Origin: Alphaproteobacteria bacterium
GTDB lineage: Bacteria > Pseudomonadota > Alphaproteobacteria > ATCC43930 > CGMCC-115725
NCBI GenBank assembly: GCA_005888425.1
Contig: VAZF01000164.1
Location: 1-10,067 of the forward strand
DNA length: 10,067 nt
Reading direction: 5' to 3'
The notes beneath the pieces are model-generated. The model was not told where the DNA came from and ran no database searches. It saw only the letters and a program-made list of their open reading frames with translations. Position numbers and translations under genes: made by a program. Positions 1-6,148 of the stretch are shown here, piece after piece. Each line of letters starts with the position of its first letter. The first letter of the stretch is position 1.

Positions 1-617
1 ACATTGTTGAGATCGGTGATTTCGAGCTCGCCCCGCGCCGAAGGCTTCAGCCCGCGCGCGATGTCGACGACCTCGTTGTCGTAGAAATAAAGGCCGGTGA
101 CGGCCCAATGCGAGCGCGGCCGCGCCGGCTTCTCCTCGATCGCGACGGCCCTCCCGGCCGCGTCGAATTCGATGACGCCATAGGCCGCGGGATCACGGAC
201 CTGATAGGCGAAGACGGTTGCGCCCAGGCGCGGGCGCGCCGCGTGCTGCAACAGTCCCGAGAGGCCACCGCCATAAAAGATGTTGTCGCCGAGGACGAGC
301 GCCGCCGGGCCTTTGCCGATGAAGTCGCGGCCGATCAGGAAAGCCTGCGCCAGGCCGCCGGGTTCGGGCTGCTCGGCATAGCTGAGCGCGATGCCCCATC
401 GGCGGCCGTCGCCGAGCAGGCTCTCGAAGCGCGGCCGCTCCAAGGGTGTCGTGATGACGAGGATGTCGCGGATCCCCGCTAGCATTAGCGTCGTCAGCGG
501 GTAGTAAATCATCGGCTTGTCGTAGACCGGCAGCAATTGCTTGCTGATGACGAGCGTGGCCGGGTAGAGCCGCGTGCCGGCGCCGCCGGCCAGAATGATG
601 CCCTTCATCGCGGTCAT
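1..617 (-). CDS. rmlA: Glucose-1-phosphate thymidylyltransferase, 3' end cut by window edge
   Basis: RmlA (RfbA) joins dTTP and glucose-1-phosphate to give dTDP-glucose, the first step towards dTDP-L-rhamnose in the cytoplasm. The reading frame is open from the start codon to base 1. Counting from the second ATG (608), the nucleotidyltransferase signature GGAGTRLYP is at residues 8-16, a K-Q-LLPVYDKPMIYYPL stretch follows at about 23-38, LGDN (metal and nucleotide site) is at 106-109, EEKP is at 158-161, and the visible part ends in ELEITDLNN, as in the family. About 202 of a usual ~290 residues are visible, so the C-terminal third is outside. Two in-frame ATGs exist (617 and 608). The first overlaps the rmlB stop as ATGA, which suggests translational coupling, so 617 is used; MKGIILAGG from 608 is the start more typical of the family. 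It lies directly after rmlB in the same operon. Confidence 0.95.
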   Translation of the reverse strand, partial: MTAMKGIILAGGAGTRLYPATLVISKQLLPVYDKPMIYYPLTTLMLAGIRDILVITTPLERPRFESLLGDGRRWGIALSYAEQPEPGGLAQAFLIGRDFIGKGPAALVLGDNIFYGGGLSGLLQHAARPRLGATVFAYQVRDPAAYGVIEFDAAGRAVAIEEKPARPRSHWAVTGLYFYDNEVVDIARGLKPSARGELEITDLNN

Positions 618-1690
618 TCGCCGGCCGCCGCGATCCGGGGCGCCGTGCCGAGCCGCGCGCCGCGATATTTCTCGGACCAGATCGGCTCCCACCACCAACG
701 GTTCTCGAGATACCAAGCGACGGTCTTCTGCAACCCGCTGTCGAAGCTCTCGCGCGGGCGCCACCCGAGCTCCTGACGGATCTTTGAGGCATCCATCGCA
801 TAACGCCGGTCGTGGCCGGGCCGATCGGTGACAAAGGTGATCAGCTGCTCGTGCGGCCGGTATGGGGAATTCGTCCGCATCTCGTCGAGCAATGCGGAAA
901 TCGCCGTGACAACCCCGAGATTGGTGCGCTCGCCATCACCGCCGACATTATAGCTCTCGCCCGGCTTGCCGCCGGTCAGAATCGCATGCAGTGCGCGCGC
1001 ATGATCCTCGACATAGAGCCAGTCGCGCACATTGTCGCCGGCGCCGTAAACCGGGACCGGCTCGCCATGCAGGGCTTTCAGGATCGCGAGCGGGATCAGC
1101 TTTTCCGGGAAATGGTAAGGGCCGTAATTGTTGGAGCAGTTGCTGGTGACGACCGGCAATCCAAAGGTCTCGTGCCAGGCGCGCACGAGGTGATCGGAAG
1201 CGGCCTTCGAGGCGGCATAGGGCGAATTCGGCTCATAGCGGCTCGTCTCGGTGAATCTGCCATCCGGCCCCAGGGAACCGAATACCTCGTCCGTCGAGAC
1301 GTGGTGAAACCGGAAGCCGCGGGCGCGCTCGGCCGGCAGCCCGCGCCAGTAGTCGAGCGCGGCTTCCAGCAGCAGATAGGTGCCCTCGATATTGGTCTTG
1401 ATAAAATCGCCCGGTCCGTCGATCGAACGATCGACATGCGACTCGGCCGCCAGATGCAACACCGCGTCCGGCTCGAATGAGCGGAATAATTCCTTGAGCA
1501 GCGCGCGGTCGCCGATATCGCCGCGCTGAAACCGGTATTGCGGGCTGTTTTCGATCGGCTTCAGCGAGGCGAGGTTGGCGGCGTAGGTCAACTTGTCGAG
1601 ATTGAGGACCGTCTCGCCGAGTTCGCTGACCAGGAGCCGGCACACCGCCGACCCGATAAACCCGGCACCGCCGGTCACCAGAATTTTCAT
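614..1690 (-). CDS. rmlB: dTDP-glucose 4,6-dehydratase
   Basis: RmlB (RfbB) is an NAD-dependent short-chain dehydrogenase/reductase that turns dTDP-glucose into dTDP-4-keto-6-deoxyglucose, the second step to dTDP-L-rhamnose. The 358-residue protein is of normal length. Visible motifs are the Rossmann loop GGAGFIG (7-13), the AAESHVDRSI stretch (81-90), catalytic TDE (133-135), YAASK with catalytic Tyr158 and Lys162, SNNYGPYHFPEKLIPL (186-201) and DRPGHDRRYAMD (289-300). A GTG at 1702 would add four residues, but the ATG at 1690 starts the canonical MKILVTGGAG and has a GGGAG ribosome binding site five bases upstream, so 1690 is chosen. It overlaps rmlA by an ATGA junction. A 202-base gap separates it from the upstream fkbM-type gene, so it may have its own promoter. 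Confidence 0.97.
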   Translation of the reverse strand: MKILVTGGAGFIGSAVCRLLVSELGETVLNLDKLTYAANLASLKPIENSPQYRFQRGDIGDRALLKELFRSFEPDAVLHLAAESHVDRSIDGPGDFIKTNIEGTYLLLEAALDYWRGLPAERARGFRFHHVSTDEVFGSLGPDGRFTETSRYEPNSPYAASKAASDHLVRAWHETFGLPVVTSNCSNNYGPYHFPEKLIPLAILKALHGEPVPVYGAGDNVRDWLYVEDHARALHAILTGGKPGESYNVGGDGERTNLGVVTAISALLDEMRTNSPYRPHEQLITFVTDRPGHDRRYAMDASKIRQELGWRPRESFDSGLQKTVAWYLENRWWWEPIWSEKYRGARLGTAPRIAAAGE

Positions 1691-1695
1691 GCAAT

Positions 1696-1700
1696 CTCCC
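1696..1700 (-). promoter_or_regulatory. Ribosome binding site of rmlB
   Basis: GGGAG on the minus strand, five bases before the ATG at 1690. It decides between this ATG and the GTG at 1702, which it would overlap. Confidence 0.7.
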
Positions 1701-1789
1701 ACCCGCCGCGCATTTCCGGCCCGGCCCCCGGGGCTCTCGCCTGCGGCGCAGGTTTTAGCCTCTTGCGGTAAATTCCTTGTTAGTGCTTA

Positions 1790-1808
1790 GGCCCCGATGC
1801 CGGGGGCC
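1790..1808. repeat. Inverted repeat in the fkbM-rmlB gap
   Basis: GGCCCC (1790-1795) and GGGGCC (1803-1808) form a six-pair stem with a seven-base loop. There is no T-tract on either side. It may be a processing or attenuation hairpin ahead of rmlB, or chance in GC-rich DNA. Confidence 0.3.
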
Positions 1809-1849
1809 CGGGTCGGCTCCGTTATGCAAGAAGCTGTTCGAGGAGGCAA

Positions 1850-1874
1850 CTCCCGCTGCTCCCGGCAGCGGAGC
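1850..1874 (-). terminator. Hairpin after the FkbM gene, possible terminator
   Basis: CCGCTGC (1853-1859) and GCAGCGG (1865-1871) pair perfectly around a five-base loop. The stem can be lengthened by CTC/GAG with one bulge. It begins about 20 bases after the stop codon of the FkbM gene on the minus strand. A T-run is missing, so it is not a canonical intrinsic terminator. It could still separate the upstream genes from rmlBA or protect an RNA 3' end. Confidence 0.35.
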
Positions 1875-1892
1875 CCAAATGGACGCAGACCC

Positions 1893-3161
1893 TCAGCCCT
1901 CTCGAATAAATTCGATCCGGTCGAATTCGATCTCCGTCTCAGGGGTTGCCGCATAGGCGACACACTCGAAATGCGCGAGATCCCTCTGGGCGATGAAGAG
2001 GTGCTCGGTCGAGCCTTCTTCGATAGGGAAATCGACCACCAGATAACCGAACTGTTCGAGAATGCAGATGCGCATCGTGCCGTGGAGTCTGCCGTGGTAT
2101 TTGAAGCGCCATACGCCGGATCGCAGCAGCCAGTAGGGGCCGTGAAACAGCATCTCGCCGTAGCTCGCGCGCTGTCGAGCGACACCGCGCTCGGACGAGC
2201 TCCCCTTAAACATCTGTCCGCCATAAATAGACAACCGGCTACGCCGCAGACCTCCCTCGATCGTGCCGGGCCGAGCGGCAAAAGCATAGCCGGCCCACGG
2301 CCTCAATCCGCCACTGCCGAGCGGGACGAGAGAGCGATCCTCATCAACCCCGTAGAGCTCGAAGCCAAGTCCTGAAAAATACTCCTCGACGGCCGTATCG
2401 GTTGCGGAATTCGGCGTCAGTTTTTCGAAGAGAATCTTAATATCCGGCGAGTTCTCGACAATTCTTTTCATGCCGTCGAGAACCTGCAGCTCGTGGCCCT
2501 CGACATCGATCTTGACGAGATTGCACCGAAAATCGGGCCCAAGGAGATCGTCGAGCCGCCGGATCTCCGCCTCAACGGCCACGTGATCAGACATCGCTCC
2601 GGGCCGGTCAATATGGCCGCCGCCAAGATGGCCCTTCGGGTATTGGAAAGTTGCCGTGCAGTTGCGATCGGATAGGCCGAGCTGAAAAGACTGCACGATG
2701 CTGCTAAGCCCGTTGACATAGACGTTGCGGGTCAGCAGCTCGTTGAGCTGCGGGTTCGGTTCAAAGGAATAGATTTTGCCGTTCGGGTAGACCCGGCGCG
2801 CGACCCGCAATGTGTAGAGGCCGATATTCGCGCCGATATCCAGGAAGACCGTGTCTTCGGTCACGAAACTGAGCAGGGTTTCGACGTTCTCCTCTTCGTA
2901 CTTTCCGCCATTAAGCAGATTAAAGGGACCACCGATGTCGTTGGCGTTTACGAACACAGGTGTCTCGTCGGCCAGATAGGTCAACGCAATTCCGTCACCG
3001 ACATAACAGCTGAGCCTGGTCCGCATGAACTCGACCTGCAGCCGTACTTGCCGCAGCTCGTTCTCGACCATGCGAAGCCGCTCGAGGGGGTCGGGGGGGT
3101 CGGGGAGCACCGGCGCCGGATCGGGCACCGCCGGCTTGCGGCGCCAGCCGAAGAGTCGCAT
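1893..3161 (-). CDS. FkbM-family SAM methyltransferase with extra C-terminal GPY domain
   Basis: A 422-residue protein. Residues 1-30 are Pro-rich (repeated PDP), followed by a likely short coiled coil (about 26-50, LERLRMVENELRQVRLQVEF). The FkbM methyltransferase domain covers about 60-275: SAM-binding VFLDIGANIGLY (105-116), YSFEPNP with acidic Glu134, and LVKIDVEGHELQVLDGM (215-231). FkbM enzymes usually O-methylate sugars of polysaccharides or antibiotics, so methylation of a surface glycan is inferred from the neighbouring rmlBA; the substrate is unknown. Residues about 310-422 form an additional domain containing GPYWLLRSGVW (341-351), shared with the two GPY proteins nearby. The start has a strong AGGAG site (3168-3172) six bases upstream. 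It lies 44 bases after GPY-1 on the same strand, probably in one operon. GC content looks lower than in its neighbours (28 of 60 bases at 2401-2460). No signal peptide is seen. Confidence 0.9.
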   Translation of the reverse strand: MRLFGWRRKPAVPDPAPVLPDPPDPLERLRMVENELRQVRLQVEFMRTRLSCYVGDGIALTYLADETPVFVNANDIGGPFNLLNGGKYEEENVETLLSFVTEDTVFLDIGANIGLYTLRVARRVYPNGKIYSFEPNPQLNELLTRNVYVNGLSSIVQSFQLGLSDRNCTATFQYPKGHLGGGHIDRPGAMSDHVAVEAEIRRLDDLLGPDFRCNLVKIDVEGHELQVLDGMKRIVENSPDIKILFEKLTPNSATDTAVEEYFSGLGFELYGVDEDRSLVPLGSGGLRPWAGYAFAARPGTIEGGLRRSRLSIYGGQMFKGSSSERGVARQRASYGEMLFHGPYWLLRSGVWRFKYHGRLHGTMRICILEQFGYLVVDFPIEEGSTEHLFIAQRDLAHFECVAYAATPETEIEFDRIEFIREG

Positions 3162-3167
3162 CTGTGG

Positions 3168-3172
3168 CTCCT
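3168..3172 (-). promoter_or_regulatory. Ribosome binding site of the FkbM gene
   Basis: AGGAG on the minus strand, six bases before the ATG at 3161. It is a textbook Shine-Dalgarno and fixes the start. Confidence 0.75.
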
Positions 3173-3205
3173 AAGCCGCGCTATGTCGCGCCGCGCTTGC
3201 CCGGC

Positions 3206-4243
3206 TCATGGTGCGAGCGCGGTCGCCAGTTCGACAGGAATTTCGGCGTTTGTTTCGGTCTGCATTTGCAATGCGACTTGACCGAAGGCGAGGCGTCCCG
3301 CCGCGACATGCCGGGTATTCGTCAGCCGCAGCGCGATCGGCTGGTCTGTCGACTCGTCGATGCTGAAGCTGAACGCCGCACGACACACGCCGCGTCCGTC
3401 CGGCACAAAACTCGTTTGTGCAAGAAGCGCGCATCGCGCGCCGGCAAGCACCTCCACCGAAAATGACATGCCATTCGCTTCCGGCGAAACGGCGAGGGTC
3501 ATCGTGCCATGCCAGTATCCGGGCGGGAGCACGATGTAGGGCCCGAACAGCAGCGCGCGGATCTCGCCCGCGAGATCGATAACTCCCGTCGCGGCTTGCT
3601 GCGGCTTGTCGCCCCAGAAGAACAGATCGCGCGCCCAAACAATGTCTCCGAGCGCGTGATTGCTAAAATATTCCCGGTACGCATCGAGCGCGCCCGTGGC
3701 GACGGGCTCCCATGCCGCTTCCGCAGCCGGTTCGCGCTCCTCCGCATTGGATGGGAGTGCCGGCATCGCGGCAACGCGTTCGGCAATGTCGCTGGCGCCG
3801 AGCGGCAGGCGAAAATGCTCCGCGATCCTCGAGGCGGCGGCGATTGGATCGGCGCTGTCGTGATCGGCCCGCAGGACTAAGGCCCCATCCATCATCGACG
3901 TGTTCAACACCGCGGCACAACTCGTCGCTGTCGCCCTGATCGCCGCGATCGGGTCGAGGCCATGAACATCGATCAGGTTTTTCACGGCGATCCGCGGGTC
4001 ATCAAAGCTCAAGACAAACGGCGCTCCTGCATTTGCCAAAGCCGCGCGCAAATCCTCCGCCAACTGGCGGGTACTGACAATCAGATGCTCTTCTTTCGAC
4101 TGCAGCAGCGCACGGCCAATTTCCTCGAGCGTGTTGCCGCCCGCCAGGTCGGCCGGCCCATGCGCCTTCGCGACCAATGCCGCAATGAGCGCATCGCACC
4201 ATTCGGCAAAGCGGCTCGGAACGCCAACTGAAAAGAAGATCAT
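3206..4243 (-). CDS. Unrecognised two-domain protein GPY-1 (paralogue of the gene at 4466)
   Basis: I do not recognise this 345-residue protein by name. The N-terminal part (1-155) begins MIFFSVGVPSRFAEWCDAL and holds LEE (39-41), FDDPR (80-84), GALVL (120-124), DP (132-133) and IAEHFRLP (140-147). The C-terminal part (about 200-328) holds DLFFWGD (206-212) and GPYIVLPPGYW (234-244) and looks rich in beta strands. It lacks a signal peptide and clear membrane segments. The paralogue at 4466 aligns without gaps over residues 1-150, and the C-terminal domain also matches the end of the FkbM protein. The N-terminal layout (VPxR near the start, a xxDPRxA stretch near 80, then DP...IAEHFxLP) recalls sulfotransferases with altered cofactor residues; this is inference. 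The frame extends to an ATG at 4324, but the paralogue also starts at the MxFF motif and a possible promoter overlaps the extension, so 4243 is preferred. The ribosome binding site is weak. It probably heads an operon with the FkbM gene. Confidence 0.85.
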   Translation of the reverse strand: MIFFSVGVPSRFAEWCDALIAALVAKAHGPADLAGGNTLEEIGRALLQSKEEHLIVSTRQLAEDLRAALANAGAPFVLSFDDPRIAVKNLIDVHGLDPIAAIRATATSCAAVLNTSMMDGALVLRADHDSADPIAAASRIAEHFRLPLGASDIAERVAAMPALPSNAEEREPAAEAAWEPVATGALDAYREYFSNHALGDIVWARDLFFWGDKPQQAATGVIDLAGEIRALLFGPYIVLPPGYWHGTMTLAVSPEANGMSFSVEVLAGARCALLAQTSFVPDGRGVCRAAFSFSIDESTDQPIALRLTNTRHVAAGRLAFGQVALQMQTETNAEIPVELATALAP

Positions 4244-4312
4244 TTGCTGCCGAGCGCCTACCCGTCTCGCCGCCGGTAGGAGTCTCGGTCCCGCCCGACT
4301 AAATCCGGGCCG

Positions 4313-4341
4313 AAAATGACCCATGCCCGCCTGGCGGTCAA
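4313..4341 (-). promoter_or_regulatory. Possible promoter of GPY-1
   Basis: On the minus strand TTGACC (4341-4336) and CATTTT (4318-4313) are 17 bases apart. The -35 matches the consensus at five of six bases, the -10 at only three of six. Transcription from here would start inside the longer ORF, which agrees with the start at 4243. Confidence 0.3.
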
Positions 4342-4465
4342 GTTTAGGAGGCCCATAGACACCTCGCTGACCTCAGACGGCCTTGCGGAAATCGGATGCG
4401 GCGACTCGACAGCTGTGCCGGAAATTTAATAGAAGCTAGAGAGTGAACAGTGCTTTTGGAACTCG

Positions 4466-5464
4466 ATGTTTTTCTTTGTGATCGCACCTCCGGGCCGCTT
4501 CGGCATGTGGTGCGATGCGATCGTTGCCGGGCTTTCGGCGCGGGCGCTTGGGCCTACCGGTATCATTCACGCCAACTCGCTCGAAGAGTTGTCGTCGAGC
4601 GCCCTGCAACTCGAGGCCCTGCGGGCTGTCGTCGCCGCTCGCCACGCCGGCGGTCGCCTGCGCCGGGCGCTGATTGACGCCAACCGGAAATTTATCGTCG
4701 CCTTCGAGGATCCGCGGCGGGCCTGCGCCGATCTCGCTCACTCGTCGCCATCCGATTTGCCGCACGTCGTCAAACAGGTTGCGAGCGGCGCTGCGGCTGT
4801 CATGGCTTATCGCGCCGCGCCCGGCGCTCTCGTCTTGACGGCCGAGACGGATTGGCTTGATCCGGTTCGTGCCGCGCGCGCGATCGCAGAGCATTTCGAG
4901 CTTCCCGTCAGCGAGCGCGACCTCACCGAGGCTGTCGGCGAGGTCGATGCCGCCGGTCTGGCGCAGGGAGAAGGCGAGGCGGAGGCTTGGTGGCGTGCGC
5001 TCGGCGAGGCGGAGCGGGCGCTGACGGAAGGGGCGCTCGCGCCCTATCTCGGGGAACCCGAGGAGGGAACGCCGGCGTCAATTGTTTGGGCTGGCGGCCT
5101 CTTCTTTATCGGCGACCGGTTTGACCAGGGTGCGGCGCGGCCCATCGACATCACCGGGCGTGCTCGCTGCCTGCTGCATGGACCCTACGTCATGCTGCCG
5201 CCGGGTACTTGGGCTGCGGTCTTGTCGCTGCAGTTCTCACGCGAAGCTGCGGAACATGATTTCCTCGTCGAGGTCGTGACCGACCGCCAACTGGCCTCCA
5301 CGACGATCCGACCGCATCATGACGGGCATCTTGACGCGGAGCTGACCTTTGTCATCGACGATTCGTCGGACAGTCCCGTTTCGATCCGCCTCAGCACGCA
5401 GCGTGCGGCATTCGACGGGCGGGTCATGCTGAGCGGGGCGCGGCTATTGCAGCATCCGGCCTGA
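4466..5464 (+). CDS. Unrecognised two-domain protein GPY-2 (paralogue of GPY-1)
   Basis: A 332-residue protein of unknown function, paralogous to GPY-1. It begins MFFFVIAPPGRFGMWCDA. Landmarks fall at the same residue numbers as in GPY-1: WCDA (15-18), GP (29-30), LEE (39-41), DPR (82-84), GALVL (120-124), DP (132-133) and IAEHFELP (140-147). My hand count gives about 59 identities in the first 150 positions. After a variable acidic Ala/Glu-rich linker (about 155-200) comes the shared domain, with IVWAGGLFFIGD (206-217), GPYVMLPPGTW (239-249) and a strand-rich tail. No signal peptide is apparent. In-frame codons upstream as far as the stop at 4430 include no ATG, GTG or TTG, so the start is firm, although the ribosome binding site (GGA, 4458-4460) is weak. 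It diverges from GPY-1 across 222 bases and converges with the methyltransferase, five bases apart. A role in surface-glycan modification is inferred from context only. Confidence 0.87.
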   Translation: MFFFVIAPPGRFGMWCDAIVAGLSARALGPTGIIHANSLEELSSSALQLEALRAVVAARHAGGRLRRALIDANRKFIVAFEDPRRACADLAHSSPSDLPHVVKQVASGAAAVMAYRAAPGALVLTAETDWLDPVRAARAIAEHFELPVSERDLTEAVGEVDAAGLAQGEGEAEAWWRALGEAERALTEGALAPYLGEPEEGTPASIVWAGGLFFIGDRFDQGAARPIDITGRARCLLHGPYVMLPPGTWAAVLSLQFSREAAEHDFLVEVVTDRQLASTTIRPHHDGHLDAELTFVIDDSSDSPVSIRLSTQRAAFDGRVMLSGARLLQHPA

Positions 5465-5469
5465 GGACG

Positions 5470-6075
5470 TCAGCGCGCCGCGGGGGCCGCGACCAGGATC
5501 GCGCGCGGCGGATCAACCCAAGCGCATTCGACCGAAGCAAAGCCAACCTTTTTCAACTCGGCGATGTGACCCTCGGCCCCGGCAAAGAACAGGTCGTAAT
5601 CGAGAAACCGGCCGTCGGGCCGCAGCAGATCGTGGATCGCGCGATAGCAGGCGAATATCGTCGTCGGGTCGCGCAGATTGTGCAGCGCGATCGCCGATAC
5701 CGCCAGATCGAACGGGCCGCCGACCGCTTGCGGCCAGGCCGGATCGGTCAGGTCCGCGGTGACATAGGTGAGCCGAGCCGCATGGGGCGCGAGCCGGCGC
5801 TGCGCCTCGGCCAGCATCGGCTGCGAATAATCCTGCAATGTCACGCGCGCGTTCGGAAAGCGCTTCAGCACCTCCTCGCTGACCGCGCCATAACCCGCCC
5901 CGACATCGAGGACCTCGATTGCCGCAGCGCGTGGAAAGGGCGCCATTTCCAGCATTTGCTGTAGGCGCGGCCGCCGCTCCGGGTCGCGCGCGACATCGTG
6001 CGCGATCCAGTCCGAGACATACTGCTCGGAATGCCAGTCGTGATGCATCGATGGCCGCCTCGGTTCACTCGCCAT
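5470..6075 (-). CDS. Class I SAM-dependent methyltransferase
   Basis: A 201-residue soluble enzyme of the UbiE-like/Methyltransf_11-25 type, transferring methyl from S-adenosylmethionine. The SAM-binding motif I VLDVGAGYGAVS is at 55-66 and the acidic ribose-binding Asp82 is in VTLQDYS. TADLTDPAWP (106-115) fits the adenine-binding region, FDLAVSAIALHNLRD (122-136) is the post-motif, and LLRPDGRFLDYD (150-161) is the usual strand-turn. The substrate cannot be told; small metabolites or lipids are typical of such proteins. A GAGGGG site about seven bases upstream supports the ATG at 6075; an internal ATG at 6048 has a weaker site. It is divergent from the binding-protein gene (73-base gap) and converges tightly with GPY-2, so it is probably a single-gene unit. 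Confidence 0.85.
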   Translation of the reverse strand: MASEPRRPSMHHDWHSEQYVSDWIAHDVARDPERRPRLQQMLEMAPFPRAAAIEVLDVGAGYGAVSEEVLKRFPNARVTLQDYSQPMLAEAQRRLAPHAARLTYVTADLTDPAWPQAVGGPFDLAVSAIALHNLRDPTTIFACYRAIHDLLRPDGRFLDYDLFFAGAEGHIAELKKVGFASVECAWVDPPRAILVAAPAAR

Positions 6076-6148
6076 CTCCGTCCCCTCTCTTTACGATTCT
6101 GCGTTACACTTTAGTCCAACAAATCGTCGCCAACGAAGGGGGAGGGTC
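6076..6148. promoter_or_regulatory. Divergent intergenic region, probable promoters
   Basis: This 73-base gap must carry 5' signals for the methyltransferase (minus) and the binding protein (plus), and it is more AT-rich than its surroundings. On the plus strand TACACT (6105-6110) resembles a -10 box but has no good -35. On the minus strand TTGGAC (6119-6114) resembles a -35. AAGGGGGAGGG (6136-6146) is the ribosome binding site of the plus-strand gene. The exact promoters are uncertain. Confidence 0.35.

Noticed and set aside
1740..1756. CCTGC-GGC-GCAGG hairpin followed by TTTT on the plus strand, like a small intrinsic terminator.
   Set aside because: No plus-strand gene lies upstream for it to terminate, and the stem is only five pairs. 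It would face the wrong way for the minus-strand operon.
4244..4324. N-terminal extension of GPY-1 to an ATG at 4324 (27 extra residues).
   Set aside because: The paralogue starts exactly at the MxFF motif, the extension is unlike any other part of the family here, and a promoter-like pair lies across it. It is kept as an alternative start only.
4406..4435. Promoter of GPY-2 from TCGACA (4406-4411) with TAGAAG or TAATAG downstream.
   Set aside because: The -10 candidates match poorly or have bad spacing. A promoter is needed here, but I cannot place it.
5479..5491. CGCGG-GGG-CCGCG hairpin near the convergent ends of GPY-2 and the methyltransferase as a terminator.
   Set aside because: It lies inside the methyltransferase coding region, has no T-run, and such stems are common by chance at this GC content.
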